Origin: Callaeas wilsoni
Lineage: Eukaryota > Chordata > Aves > Passeriformes > Callaeidae
Assembly (NCBI GenBank): GCA_013398955.1
Contig: VWPU01012590.1
Coordinates: 42,314-106,313, forward strand
Reading direction: 5' to 3'
Length of the DNA: 64,000 nucleotides
Positions 11,218-23,186 of the stretch are shown here, piece after piece. A program made the position numbers and the translations under genes. Numbering within the stretch: position 1 is the stretch's first letter; every line of letters begins with the position of its first letter. A model generated the notes under the pieces. The model did not search any database. It had not been told where the DNA came from and saw nothing but the letters and a program-made list of their open reading frames with translations.

Positions 11218-14200
11218 AGATCTTTGCTCTTAGGGTGCATTATAGCTGTTGTTTCGTACTTGAAAAGCAGGAAGGCCTGCCCAGTAGTCAGTCTCCTGAC
11301 CAGCTGTTGAGAAAGCTGTTCCATGGAGTTGAAAGCATATTCTGCTACATGAGCTGGTTTTCAAATGCACTAGGGCTTATACTCTTTCATCTTGCTGTCA
11401 GGACATTCTACACAGCACAGAAAGCAGCTCAGCAAGCAGAATATAAGCCCCAGGTGGCAGAGCCTGAAAAATGAGTTAAATATAACTTTATGAAATAGCT
11501 CTAATGGCCATGGCAAATAGTACCATTATGTTTGGTTTTTTTTTACTTACTTACTTACTTCTTACTTTTATTTTTTTTTTTACTTTTACTTACTGTCAAT
11601 GAGACAAAATGTGAAGAAAGAGAACCATAGATGCGGAAGCAGACTGCTTTTCTTGGCAACTAATAAACTTGGAATTCTTCTCTATAACTGAGCCATGCCC
11701 ACACAGATACATAATCATTACTTATTTTTGCATCTTTCCATCGCCAATAGGAAATATAAAAGTGCTGCTGTATGAATGCCTCTGTCCTCACGCACTTCTC
11801 TGGGAGCGGAAGTATAAATCTTCTAACATTGCTACTTATTTGGGAAGAGTAAAACATGTTCTAAAATAAAATAGTATAAAAATAGCAGAATAAAGCATAG
11901 TAACATCATCTGTTCTAAAATTTTTTTGCACCCTTTAAAGAGACAGCATCCTGAAGATGACTGCTGAGGCTCTTTGCAACACTTCTGATGGAATGTGGGC
12001 ATTTTGCAGTTTCAGGGGACCACTGCCAAGTTAAACTTTAGAGAAACTTCACTTACCCATGTAACCATTTTTCTTCTGTTAGTTTTTTCAAACTTATATA
12101 ATACGTGGTGTTTCCTTACCATGAAAAGATCACAGCAAGATTTTTGGAGGCTTTTGAAAAAAAAGCTGACCAGAGGATTTTATAAAATGAACAACAATTT
12201 CATTTTTATAGATAACCTGTAGCTGCAGCCACTGCAATTCAAGATATAGCCAATCTCTTCTTTGTTTTTCTGTGGTAATTATGACATACAGGAATTAAAA
12301 AGTTCTCAAATCTCATCCTTGATTACTGAGTAGCGGGAAGGGTGTAGCAGAATTTTTAAGGCGTATTTTGACATAAATAATATATAAAATAAAAAAAGTA
12401 GGAAAACTGAGAAAAAATTTAGGGAAAAATAACATGTAGGAGAAAAAAAATGTAGAGGACTGTCATAACAAAAGACCTGACAAAAAATGATAAATAAATT
12501 TTACTGGTGCAGTTATGGTTGTGTAAGAACTTGATTTGTCCCAATGTGTTGCAGCCTTCTCTGAGCAACAAAGAGCATGATGCCATCATATGGAAATGTG
12601 TCTAAATACAGAGCCTTTTCTTCAAAGGCTTAGTTTGTGCTAAAGCATTATAAAAACACTTGAGGTTTTCCTTGTGAAGTGACTGAGTAGTCTTAAAATG
12701 TCATCCTTTAACTCAGTTCTCAGATCAGAGGGACTGATTTAAAACGAGGGATGGGTCTGTGCTTGGAAGATATGAAGTGCCCACCATGGGAAAAGCCTTA
12801 CAGAGCACCAGCCAGGGAATGGGTAAACCAGACAATAGCAGGATTTAGAGTCAGCTGTCAGCTTACTGATGACAGCATATGGCAAATAGTTTGGTGTTAA
12901 TAACATAAAGCTGAAATACAACCTTCAGCAAAAGATGGTCTGCTCTTAGTTTCAGAGTTTAAGTTATGAGAACATAGATTGTCTATGGACAAAAATAGAT
13001 GATTTAGACTTTAAACCTGAGAAGAATTTTCTCCTGCAGTGGCCTCTGATGAATTAAAGGACCTTGGAAGCTCAGTTTTAAGGAAATGGTGATTGCTATA
13101 ACCTGTATGTTTGCATTTTAAGGAGTAGCCTCAGAGAGTCCATGCCAGAGCCATTCTTCCTTATCTGTGAACTATAGAATAAAGTGCCACAACGTTTCTA
13201 GCTTCATTTTTCTTCAGCATTAAGGGAAGATGAACTGAGGAAAGTGGGAGTAGAGAATTGGTTACAGGTTGCTATGAATGAACAGATTTTGGAGATTACA
13301 ACTTGGATGTAAAAGTGATTGAAGACTAAATGGTTTCCCTGATACTAAGAACCATGTTTGTGGAAGAAACATATCACCAAGCATCACCAATTTCATACAG
13401 ATCACGTGTGTTATGTATTTATATTTAATCAGATTAGCCAGAGGACACAATGAGCATTTATGCTTCCTCCATACCAGTTTTGTGCTGTCTTTGAGAAAAT
13501 ACATGATGTTGATGTCATAGAGTATATTGTATGAAAATACCTTGAATAAATATAAAATAGCAGAATGTATTAGAAGGGTGCAGTATTTTTAATTCTCTAT
13601 TGGCAGCCTGGAACTTGGATTTGTAGTGTTCTAAAACTCTGGCGTGTGAGCAGAGGCAGATTACCAGGTGGAGCTGAGGGACAGGGGATACACATTGGGA
13701 TATTTGGCAGGTTTAGCCTAGTCATAAAAATATTTATTTATTTATGTATTATCCATGAATATAAAGTTATTTGAAACAATCTTTGAAAACCCTGTTGCAC
13801 ACAAAGCACTGTAAACCAGGATAACAGTACAATGTAGCACTTTAAAGAAAGTTTATTTCAACATGAACCCTTTTCCTATCTCTAAAAGCCTGCTTATCTT
13901 GAATACATAACTAAGGCAGAAAACCCCAAAGAAAATTATATAATAAGAAGAAAATAAATTGAATTATTTCAAAGAGCAGTTCTTGTTACTATCTTTCTCT
14001 TTCATCTCTTAGATTTTCTGTGACTTAACCTCATTTCTCAACTTCTGATTCGTCTGATTCTTGCCCTACATTACAATGAATCAGACAGAGTGTGCATCAA
14101 ATACCAATGTTAACTTCAGCTGTACTTTATGTAAGAGAGGGTCTTTTTGTAGGAGCTGTACAGAAGCTTGGCAGGAGCTCAGACATAATATCCACAGCTC

Positions 14201-17200
14201 CTAAAAGAGGCTCAGTCTTCATATTGCCAAGTCCTTGAGGCAGAAACATTGTCCCAGTTTGTGCCCACCCGAGTGGAGGAGGCTCCTTCTGTGCTGGAAG
14301 CAATTTGAGTTTGCCTCTTGGAGTTTTGGTCTATGTCATTGATTGTCTAAGAAGATGACCCTAATGAATATCTAATAAGCTTAATTTTTTCTTATCTGAA
14401 CTATGTTTAATACCTGGTACCTGCTCATATGTGGGCACAGAAGTGCAGGAACTGTATTTTTGCCATAGTGTTCTGCAGTAGTTTCAATTTATGTTCCTGT
14501 ATCTTCAATTAGTTTCTCTCTTGTCCTGACGTCCTCATAACAAAAAAAGAAATCCATGTTTTACAGAAAGAGGAAGAAACTTTTAAATTTTTCTAGAATG
14601 CACAGTCTCTTACTGAATCCCAAAATGAAGCAAAAAGTAATTCTAATTAAAATTAGCTGAGTTACTGAAAATTATGAATTATTTTTGATTGCCTTATTTT
14701 TAATTAACGTTTTCCTCAAACTACAAATCATTGTGCAACTCAGGAGGATCTGGTCAGTGGTCAGTCAGCTCACCTTCTGCTCCCTCTAACAGGTAGCCCG
14801 GCAGTTTGGTCAAGGATGACTGTCAGAAAGAAGCTGCAATTCTCACAACCATGTGAAAAGGACAAGGAGCTAGTGACATTGTATCACAGGACAGAGGACA
14901 GCAGCTGAGAACAACAGGCAACCACCAACCTGGGGTGAAGTTTGAAAGGAAAGGATGCAGCAGTGAGTAGCAGTCTCAGAAGAATTTAGGATCTTTAAGC
15001 AGATTCTTTGCAGATAACGCTACATGAATTAATGCTTAATGTCCTGTATAGTTTATTTGTTATGGTTTCCTTTATAGCTTAGCAATTACAGAGTATTTAA
15101 TTAGTTGTTTGCTACATCATTAGATCTCACGTCAAATGACCAAGTACAGAAATAAAACATTAGCTTCATTTTACACTTTTGATGCTTTAAGTAGAAGTGA
15201 TGTCACTACAAAGCATGATCTCTCTGCGATGATTATATAGCCTTCAAAAAATAGTTTGAAGTCTCAAAACCTTTGCCAGATACCTTCAGGAGAGTAAAGA
15301 TAAGTTTTAAAAATAGGCACAAAGCTAATTAAGAGTTAAATGCTGTGGAAGTAAAAGGTCAGTTCTGTCTTCAAAAGTTCAATAGCAGTACACCATGAAG
15401 CTCTGTACTTGGGCTATTTATTGTGTCTCTAGATCATATTAGTAACCTCAGTCAGTCTGAAGATTAAAACAGGGGTCTAGCATGGCCAGATGCCACATTT
15501 TGAGGAATTATCCCTGTCTCTGTGCAGAAGCCAGCCAGCACCCCACAGGAACGAGCAATGAACAGAAGTGTCCCTCAGGTCTGGGTGAATGCCATCGCAG
15601 CAGCACATGAAAGCTGCTGCTTAGCAAGCTTTGCAAGTGCTTGGGTGGGAAAAGAGAAGGCCAAAACTGGGTCACTGGTGGGAACCAGCCACGTTTTTGG
15701 AAACCAGTACTAAAATAAATGGAAGTATTCATTGCGGGCATAAAACAGCGCATAAAAGGCGCAAAGATAAAATGCAGTAGAAGGTGCAAAACAACATATG
15801 GTTGTTAAGCCTTGATACCTTTAAAGATGACTGTGAATTCAGTTTAAAAGACAAGGGGGTTTTTTGCAGCTCTTTTTTCCACATGGATTTTACATAAGAC
15901 ATGTCTAAGCTTTATGTTAGTAGTATTAAGCAAAGAGAATATTCAATGGTTACCTGTATTTCGTATTTTTTAATGAGCAAAGGATATTTTCAGAAAGCAA
16001 TCTTTTATACAAGATTGTGTAATATAAGATACAAGATTAACATTGACCACATTTTAAGGTAAAATTTTTGAAGTCCTCATATTTTTATTTACTTCTTGTT
16101 CAAGTTGCCTTCCAAATTACGGAAAGTATAGAAAATAGAAGATACCAGGAAAAAGTCCTCTCCAAAGGTTTATTTCTCTTTTTTTGCAAAGGTATTTAAT
16201 GGATTCTGCAAAGGCTCTATCAAGTTCCGAGTATATTATACATTAGTAAATTTATAATTCTTCTTGCCCCCCGTGTAATTTCTTCCTGAACTCTCTGATG
16301 CTCCTCAGGCAATTGGAAAGGTGAGAGTAAGTTCAGTTTGATAAAGTATACAGCTCTTCTCCTTGCCTCACACTAAGGAAATTGAAAAACATCTGTCTTT
16401 CCGACACATGTCCTGGTTCCATTTCCTGTTCGTTGTCCTAGGGTCTACAGTGAACATTTTTGCATGTGAGTAATTCTCTCTCTTTGTATACTTTTCTTAT
16501 TAATATGTTGCTGTTACTGTTCATTGTCTTATCTCATTGCTGTTTCCAGTAAATTGTTCTTCTTATCTCAACTCATGATCTTCACCTTTTGTGCCTCCAG
16601 TTCTCCTCTCTGGCCACCTGTGTCAGGGTGGGAATTGAAGATGGGGAAGGGGAACCAAGAGAGTAGCAGTGTGGTTTAGAAAATCTCAGTGGGAGAACTA
16701 AACTGGGAGGTACCATTCCTAAATGATGAACTTTGTGAAGAAAAACACTATTTTAAAACGTATTTAAACTGTATGTAAAAATTCCAAGGAAAGTCGCATT
16801 TATTAGAAAACCTATGGAATAGTTACTGTATAGAATTAACAACACACCAGTCAGACATGAACTGTTAAACTGAGCTTTCTATTTCCTCTTAACCTTGACT
16901 GGGTTCCTTTGTAATTCTTCGGTGATTAAATTAATTTCACATTTGTGTAAAATTAGTAGAAGACCCAACACTGTTTCTACCTTCTCTTTCTTTGCAATTT
17001 TTTAAATAAAAAATATTTTTAATCTTGGTTATTTGTAAATGATTTTTAAAAATAATTTAGAATCACCTGGCAAGTTGACTGTGAAGAGTCAAGTGTTCAA
17101 TAAAGTGTTTAACTAATCCAAGAGAAACTAGTCTGGCTGCAAGAAAGTTTTCAAATGCCTGCTTCCACAGAAAAGGGGAGAAAAAGCCTGAGATATCTGC

Positions 17201-18317
17201 TGTCAAAAACAACTGGGGTTTTTTGAAAGATCACTGAAAATTAAATGTTCCTATGTGTACTATTTATACTAATGCCTTTCTTCTCTTGCCCTTACATATA
17301 TGAATGCCTCAGCTATCCCCATGAAATCCATGCACTGTGATACGTGCCCTTGGATCACTAATCATGTCATCATTAACACTGGGAGAGTAGCCAGCAATTT
17401 CCCTCAAAGTCTGGATGGTCACATTGAGTTCATGAAGGTGAACTTTTGGGCAACTTGGACATTTCCTCTCTCTCTCAAATGCGTTTCAACCACCTAAACA
17501 GCAAGTGTAGCGTTAGATGTGAATAGGCACTTCAGGGATGTCAGGTAGTAATTATAGGCATCACAGGCAGTCAACTTTATAATTTGCCTCTGGATAATTT
17601 AATTTAATCTGATCTGCCCAGCAGTGTCCTTTGCCATATCCTTTGTCTTCCCACCTGTTATGAATGTCACAGTTTGCACACTGCAGGGCTCTCGCCTGGT
17701 GGCAGGTAAATCCCAGTGTATTTACATAGTGTATGTGCTGCTCCTTTGGTCGTTAACCCTGTCAAAACCAGTTGTTCACTCATCAAATCACATCTATCTG
17801 CAGCCCCTGCTTCTTTGGGGCATTGTTAAATGCCTTGGTGATGGTAACCTTTGGGGGCTGGGCATACCTTAGCATTAAGGAGCTCTTCTGTGGTGCCAGC
17901 TGAATAGCCTGTGCAGCTCAGTGTGTTCTTAAACTCATCAAAATGCCTGAAAATGGCCTGCTATTTTAAAACTGGAATCTGTTGCTTGAGCTCTGGCCTT
18001 TCAGTAGTATGGGAACTAGTACAGTGTTTTCAAACAGAAATGTACATTAAATATGTAACTATGGACCATGTACATTTGTACCAAATATAAATACTATCAA
18101 GGACTCAAATTCTGAGCTGAAACTCATCCTTATTATTATCTGATCTCATCAAAGACATATAAACACAAACTGTCATTTCTCTTTGACCATATGTTCAAGT
18201 GCTTGTGTGTGGCATCCTGCCTTGCTTTCATATGCCCATCTCAGTATCTCTGGGTTTATATTGGTGCTCATATGTATTGTGGCATTCCCAAGTCCTTTGT
18301 CCCCTTTCCGTCTCCAG
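11218..18317. other. Long unassigned noncoding stretch
   Basis: Seven kilobases without a supported gene. It includes (TTAC)n and T-rich low complexity at about 11539-11597, a TTTA run near 13732-13747, and otherwise complex AT-rich sequence. Open frames of 60-93 codons occur (for example 15508-15789 on -) but show no family signature. Confidence 0.5.
11539..11597 (+). repeat. Degenerate (TTAC)n / T-rich microsatellite
   Basis: Four adjacent TTAC units, then CTTAC, a T-run and further TTTAC/TTAC units. Simple sequence repeat; no element recognised around it. Confidence 0.8.
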
Positions 18318-18408
18318 GTATTCTTCCCCTGTTGTCTTCAGTCCCTGTAAGCCATCTATGGACATACCACCCACAGCAGCTCCCAGGCAGGTGCTTCATG
18401 GTACAAAG
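18318..18408 (+). other. Candidate internal exon (unproven)
   Basis: A strong acceptor ('ccctttccgtctccag') precedes 91 bases that stay open in two frames. A near-consensus donor (AAAG|GTGAGT) follows at 18409. In one frame (one base, then 30 codons) it would encode a proline-rich peptide containing 'SPVVFSPCKPSMDIPPTAAP'. Nothing recognisable is encoded, no partner exon was found, and two open frames over 91 bases is compatible with chance. It lies on the strand opposite the 22.8-28.6 kb exons. Confidence 0.2.
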
Positions 18409-20953
18409 GTGAGTTTGGCAATTTCAGCGTGGCTGGATCATCAGACCTCATCTCCAAGCAGAATTACCACTACTGTTAAATCATAGTCCATGCTGTTCAG
18501 TAAGGGTCGCTATTGCATGCATTATGTAAGAACATTTCCCACCTGAGCACTTTCTAGTGAATTAAGATGTATTGTATAATCATAGCTAAATAATTCTAAA
18601 TGTGTACTTTTTGGTGGATATTTCCTAATAAGTAAAAAACGTACTAGATGAAGCATGAGAAACATGTACAATGTAATTTAAAACAAAACAGAGACCTTAT
18701 TCTGTGTGATTTATCACCCAGGACTTTTGTCTAGAGTTTTTTACAATGGAAACTTAAAACACTTATTACTTTAACCAGTAAAAATTCTTGGTTTAGTACA
18801 TTAATGATTTCCAGGCAAATTAAATATTAAAAGCGAAGTCTGTGAAGTGTAGCTTAAAATATCTGAAGCTAAGATTCAAAAAGAGAGATCTTATCTGTGA
18901 AGTGTCTGTGTGGGGGTATGTGTGTGTGTTTGTGCAAGCCTGCCAGCACAAATGATTCAGGCTTATTTAAGAATGTGCAAAATATTAAGAACAAAGAAAA
19001 GGCTGAGGAAAGATTTTCAGTGATGATAAAATCAGAGGGACATGTCGTCCTTAATCTTTCATGAAAGGAAATAATTAAAAATGCCAAGAACTGACCTCCA
19101 GCTTTCAGTCCAAACCTAAAGAATTAGTCCTAAAATATCAGTACAAGTAAATGTAATTATAAGAACCATAGCAGATGCTACAGAGCCTTTTGCGGAGTGC
19201 TGAACACTCCCCAGGCAGAGAAAAAAATCACATCAGAAGAAAATGAGATGAGATATGGAGAGAAAGTAAGTCATGTCTTGCAAAGTGGGTCCCTGTAGGC
19301 TGCTGTGCGAATGTAAGGCAGTAGATAAAAAACATGGTAATTTTGATCTCTCCTCTTTCTTGGAATGATTTATTTATTTACTGAAATGAATTTTTGGCTC
19401 TTAATTCTTGTGAAATTTTAGTAGCAGAACTGGCTTTTAATTCTTTTTAGACAAAGCCTTGAAAGGCCTTCAAGCAGAACTTCTTGCCTCAGAGCAACCT
19501 ACAGCAGTTCTCAAAAGAGGTGTGTTGCCAGCTATTTTCATACAGCAAAACGGTAACATAATAAATATTCATTGGTAGACTGTTGCAGATCTGAGAATAA
19601 AGTGAGAATAAGTTTTATTCATGTTTAAAATACCAAATTCTTTGTTTAATAAAAAAATTGTTTCCCTTAGGTGTATCTTTCTGTACCTTTGGTTCTTAGG
19701 ATGATGATGTTAAAGTAGAACAGGTCTAACTAGGGGTTAAAAGACTGGCAGCGCTCTGTGTTACTTTACTGTATATCCCTGAGTAAGTCACCTAGGCCTT
19801 AACTCTAGAAAATCCTTGCCAACAGTCTGGGACAGAACTCACATTTTGGAAAAGGGGTAATGCAGAGAGAGGAAATTTGCTGTTATGCAGGCAAGCCTCA
19901 GAATGTCATCCTCAAATGACGCCTAGATTTAGGAAGCCTTTTTAAAAGGAAAAAAACCCAATTGTTCTAGCATTCTTCCAAGTACTTTGTTGTTGAGAGG
20001 TGTTAAGTTCACTATGGCAGCACAGTATTAGCAAGGGAGATTTCTTCCTCTTTGATTGCAGTAGTGTTACATGTCAATTTCTTGGCCTTTGCAGGAGCCT
20101 GCACAGCAAAAAGCCACTGAGAACTGGCAGGAAGGACTTCTTTGGATAGTTCACTGAGGTCAGGAAATCCATTACAGTGTTTTGATGAGCGGTTTGAAAT
20201 GGTATACGTAGTAAGCTGTAGAACAAAAATGTTAACTCTAGCAGGATTAAAATAAACTGAGTGTGAGAAGATGGGTGTTCTTAACCTCCTCAGTATTTCT
20301 TTTAAGAGCAGAAGCCTTATAGGAACTATGTGATTTGGATTACATATATAGTTCCCTCTCCTTAGCATTGCTGCATGTCCATCCATGTTATTCCTGATCT
20401 TCAGCACTGTGCCCTGCAGCAGTAGGAGTGCAGGATATGCTGCAGACTCCGCTGGTATTTATCCTGAAAATCAGTCAGAGATCTCGCGAATCAAAGTATC
20501 AGTTAATTGCTTCCTAAGATGGACGTACTCCCTCAAGCCTAGGAAAATACACCCTTTCTACAAGCTACCTTCAAACTGAAATTAAATGTCTTTCAAATGT
20601 AATGGCGCCTGTTTTAAAATCTGGACCCATGCAGCAGACAAATTCAAGGGAGACAGAGGAAGACCATGAGGTGTGGCACCACAAGAAGTCTGCCATGTGC
20701 TGTGGGATCTCCTGTTTTTTCTGTGTTATACATGTGTGGTACAGTTTCTTGCTGTCCACTGTAAACCTCTCAGAATGACTGCTGGCAGGGAAAAACACAC
20801 ATAACCTGGTTCTGGTTTTGTACTTCCTTGCACTGCCCCTGTTCCTATGTCAGTGATTGCGCCTGAGTGGTCAATGAAGAAATGTTCAGAGTCCTGGGGC
20901 TGTCTCTGTTCTTTACTCGCTCAATTTGCTAATTCAGCTGCAAGTCTATTTTA
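18409..20953. other. Unassigned noncoding DNA
   Basis: No gene or repeat supported. A TG-rich patch lies at 18905-18932. The 131-codon frame at 20012-20407 on - has no domain signature and no splice support. Confidence 0.5.
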
Positions 20954-21016
20954 AAGAATCACAGAATATCCTGAGTTGGAAGAGACCCACCACAATCATC
21001 AAGTCCAACTTCTGGT
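20954..21016 (-). mobile_element. CR1 3'-end fragment (about 60 bp)
   Basis: 'aagaatcacagaatatcctg' then 'agttggaagagacccaccac' is the antisense of the canonical avian CR1 3' terminus. The match fades after 'aagtccaacttctgg'. It is a severely 5'-truncated insertion in minus orientation. Confidence 0.8.
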
Positions 21017-22750
21017 GAGTTTTGGGTTTCTTTATGATAGGAATCTAATGTTTTGTGTACTTCTTTATTTACTGATGGTTTTAAAGGAGGATAGGGAGAG
21101 AGGGTTCAATTGGAATTCCAAGGGTGTTTGAAGTCTGTCTCTACTGCTGCTGTGGATCTTGTGCAGTAGCCCCGGGAAAATGCTGGCAAGGCAAGGCATG
21201 CTCTTATTCTCTGCTTTATCTCAATGTCCATTGCTGCTCTTATTTGTTCTTTTAAAAAAGAAAGGTATTTTACCCACATCAAAATGAGCTTTCTGCCTGA
21301 ACCTTGTTATGATCCGTGTCATATGAGACTTCCTAATGCTAGGAGGGCCTGGAAGTGGAAAGTCTCTTTCTTCCTTTGCCTCTGTCCACAGCTCTGCTTC
21401 ATCGTCTTCCTTTACACTTTTTTCATAAACTATCGTCTCAATATTTCAAGGAAAATAATTAATGCCACTGGTCAAAAATGTAAAGGTCCTCTTCTTACTC
21501 TTTTTTGACTTCTTATTTTCTCCATGTCTCCTGTATTGTTCAAGAGTGATGTCAGAAAGAGGTTCACGGTTGATTCTGCTGTTTCCTAGCTGTCAGAGCC
21601 AACACAATAAAGCTAGATCCTGTGAGGCATTCAGCATCATCAGTGTTTGGGTATGTGTATGGGAAACTTGTGCAAAGAGGCTTCCTTATGAATATGGATA
21701 CCTTTGTAAATACATATATGGCAAAACTCTGTCCTTCAAGAAAGTCCTCTGCCACCCAGCATCTCATTTGGTTTTAGAAAGAAAATACGGAGTGAAAATC
21801 AAGTTGTAAGCTGACCATTTCCCTTCATTTTGGGAAAACGCAAATGTTTAATTGTATGAAACATACAATTAAAATCTGGAGTTTTCCAGATTGCTTTGTG
21901 TATTTTTGTGAGACAGAGCTTGTGCCTCGGACATCTTGTAATTTTATTCATGCTCTTCTGAAGTATTAAAAAATAGGATTAAAAAAATTCATATTACTTT
22001 TTTTTTTAAATGTTCTTGTAAATAAACAAAGTTATAAACTCTAGCAAGTGGAAGAGCAAACAATAAAATAAATATGAAGCAGAATATAAATATATTGTGT
22101 ATAATAGAATAATAAACATAACCCTAAGCCTACACTAAAAACCAAAATGAAGTAAGAAGTGATTTCTTGTCTGGTGATTTTGTGGACCTGTTCAGCATTT
22201 GTGTCAGAAGAGAGTTCAACTGATGAAGTGCAGCATAAGCATTAGACATTACTTATTAGGTGGAATTTTTCAAAACCTAGTAAAACATAATCTGCATTTT
22301 AAGGAGATTAGTTTAGAGCTAGAAATATTCAAGTATGAGTGCAGAGGAAAAAGTACCCCTTTAGCTATTTTTACTTAAAATAATTTTTCTTTCTCAGAAT
22401 TGTTATTTTAACACTGCTTAGAGGTCTGTAATGCTAAAGTAAAAGTCCAAATGTTTAACTAGTGATGTCGTAATGAGTTTTCAGTGAAAAGTTGAGTATA
22501 TTAGTATATACATAGGTTTTCGAACCCCTGAGTTAATATAGTCAGATCTTTTTAAAGTAAGAGTCACGTCATCCATTATTTTCTTTACAGAAAGTAACAT
22601 ACCTGTGCTTAGTATAGGCAACATTACTACTTCACTGACATAAGGCACACAAATACAATGTTACAGTGAGAATCCCTGAGAGTACACAGGGAAAAGATGT
22701 CAGAATGCCACATTAGCAAAGAGGGATGGTGGAATTATTGTAGATCTCTG
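21017..22750. other. Unassigned DNA downstream of the candidate gene end
   Basis: No supported gene. It holds a perfect inverted repeat at 21847-21873 (separate entry) and A/T-rich tracts near 21960-22140. If the minus-strand transcript continues past its first AATAAA, part of this could be 3' UTR. Confidence 0.4.
21847..21873. repeat. Perfect 12-bp inverted repeat, 3-nt loop
   Basis: TTTAATTGTATG at 21847-21858, then AAA, then CATACAATTAAA at 21862-21873. The arms are exact reverse complements, so either strand could fold into a short AT-rich hairpin. No repeat family explains it; a chance origin is possible in AT-rich DNA. Confidence 0.7.
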
Positions 22751-22756
22751 TTTATT
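22751..22756 (-). terminator. Candidate polyadenylation signal AATAAA
   Basis: TTTATT on +, i.e. AATAAA in 'aagaataaacag' on -, lies about 50 bases after the stop codon of the candidate terminal exon. It is a canonical hexamer, but the very short 3' UTR it implies is unusual, so a more distal site may be used. Confidence 0.35.
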
Positions 22757-22806
22757 CTTTTGCATGCCATCCTTCTCAGATAATCCTAACTCCATTGTTT
22801 ACAGTG

Positions 22807-23003
22807 CTAGTAGTTGTAGTATCTGTCCTGTGTCACAGCTTCTGCATATTCATAGGCCTGGAAATCCTTTTCAATCAGTGGAGAGACTGAGATGACATAA
22901 GGAGGTGTTTTCATACTGCTTGGAGGTGCATAGCCATTATTTACAGTTTCTCTGTTGTGATATGGCTGCTTTTTAAAAACCATGAAGAATTTGCTCAAAG
23001 AAC
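22807..23003 (-). CDS. Candidate terminal coding exon, unknown protein C-terminus
   Basis: A minus-strand exon of 197 bases: two bases completing a codon, 64 codons, then TAG. The acceptor just upstream, 'ctttatctctacag', is a good pyrimidine tract plus CAG. The peptide begins 'SLSKFFMVFKKQPYHN', contains the tyrosine/proline motifs NGYAPP and TPPYV, and ends in 'EYAEAVTQDRYYNY'. That pattern resembles a cytoplasmic tail with potential tyrosine-phosphorylation or adaptor sites. I do not recognise the gene. The entry phase (two bases) is exactly what the candidate exon at 28513-28562 leaves, joining as AGT (Ser). There is no transmembrane segment or known domain within the exon. The alternative is a fortuitous open frame, but composition, splice sites and phase agreement argue for coding. 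Confidence 0.6.
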
Positions 23004-23167
23004 CTGTAGAGATAAAGAGTACACGTAAATCTCAGCCTGAGATGTGTTAGTTGCTATTGAGGGACTCAAAGTAAAGTGGATTAACAAGCACTTAGTAGTA
23101 AACATGTGCCCAGGGCCTGACAACCTTCACATTTAAGGACGTATTTAGGGGTTATTGCCTACATTAA

Positions 23168-23186
23168 CAAAAGAAGAAGAAGAAGA
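23168..23186 (+). repeat. Short (AAG)n microsatellite
   Basis: 'aaaagaagaagaagaagatt': five GAA units. Trivial simple repeat inside the putative intron. Confidence 0.8.

Noticed and set aside
20012..20407. 131-codon minus-strand frame
   Set aside because: No domain, no conserved motif, no splice site at its limits; consistent with chance.
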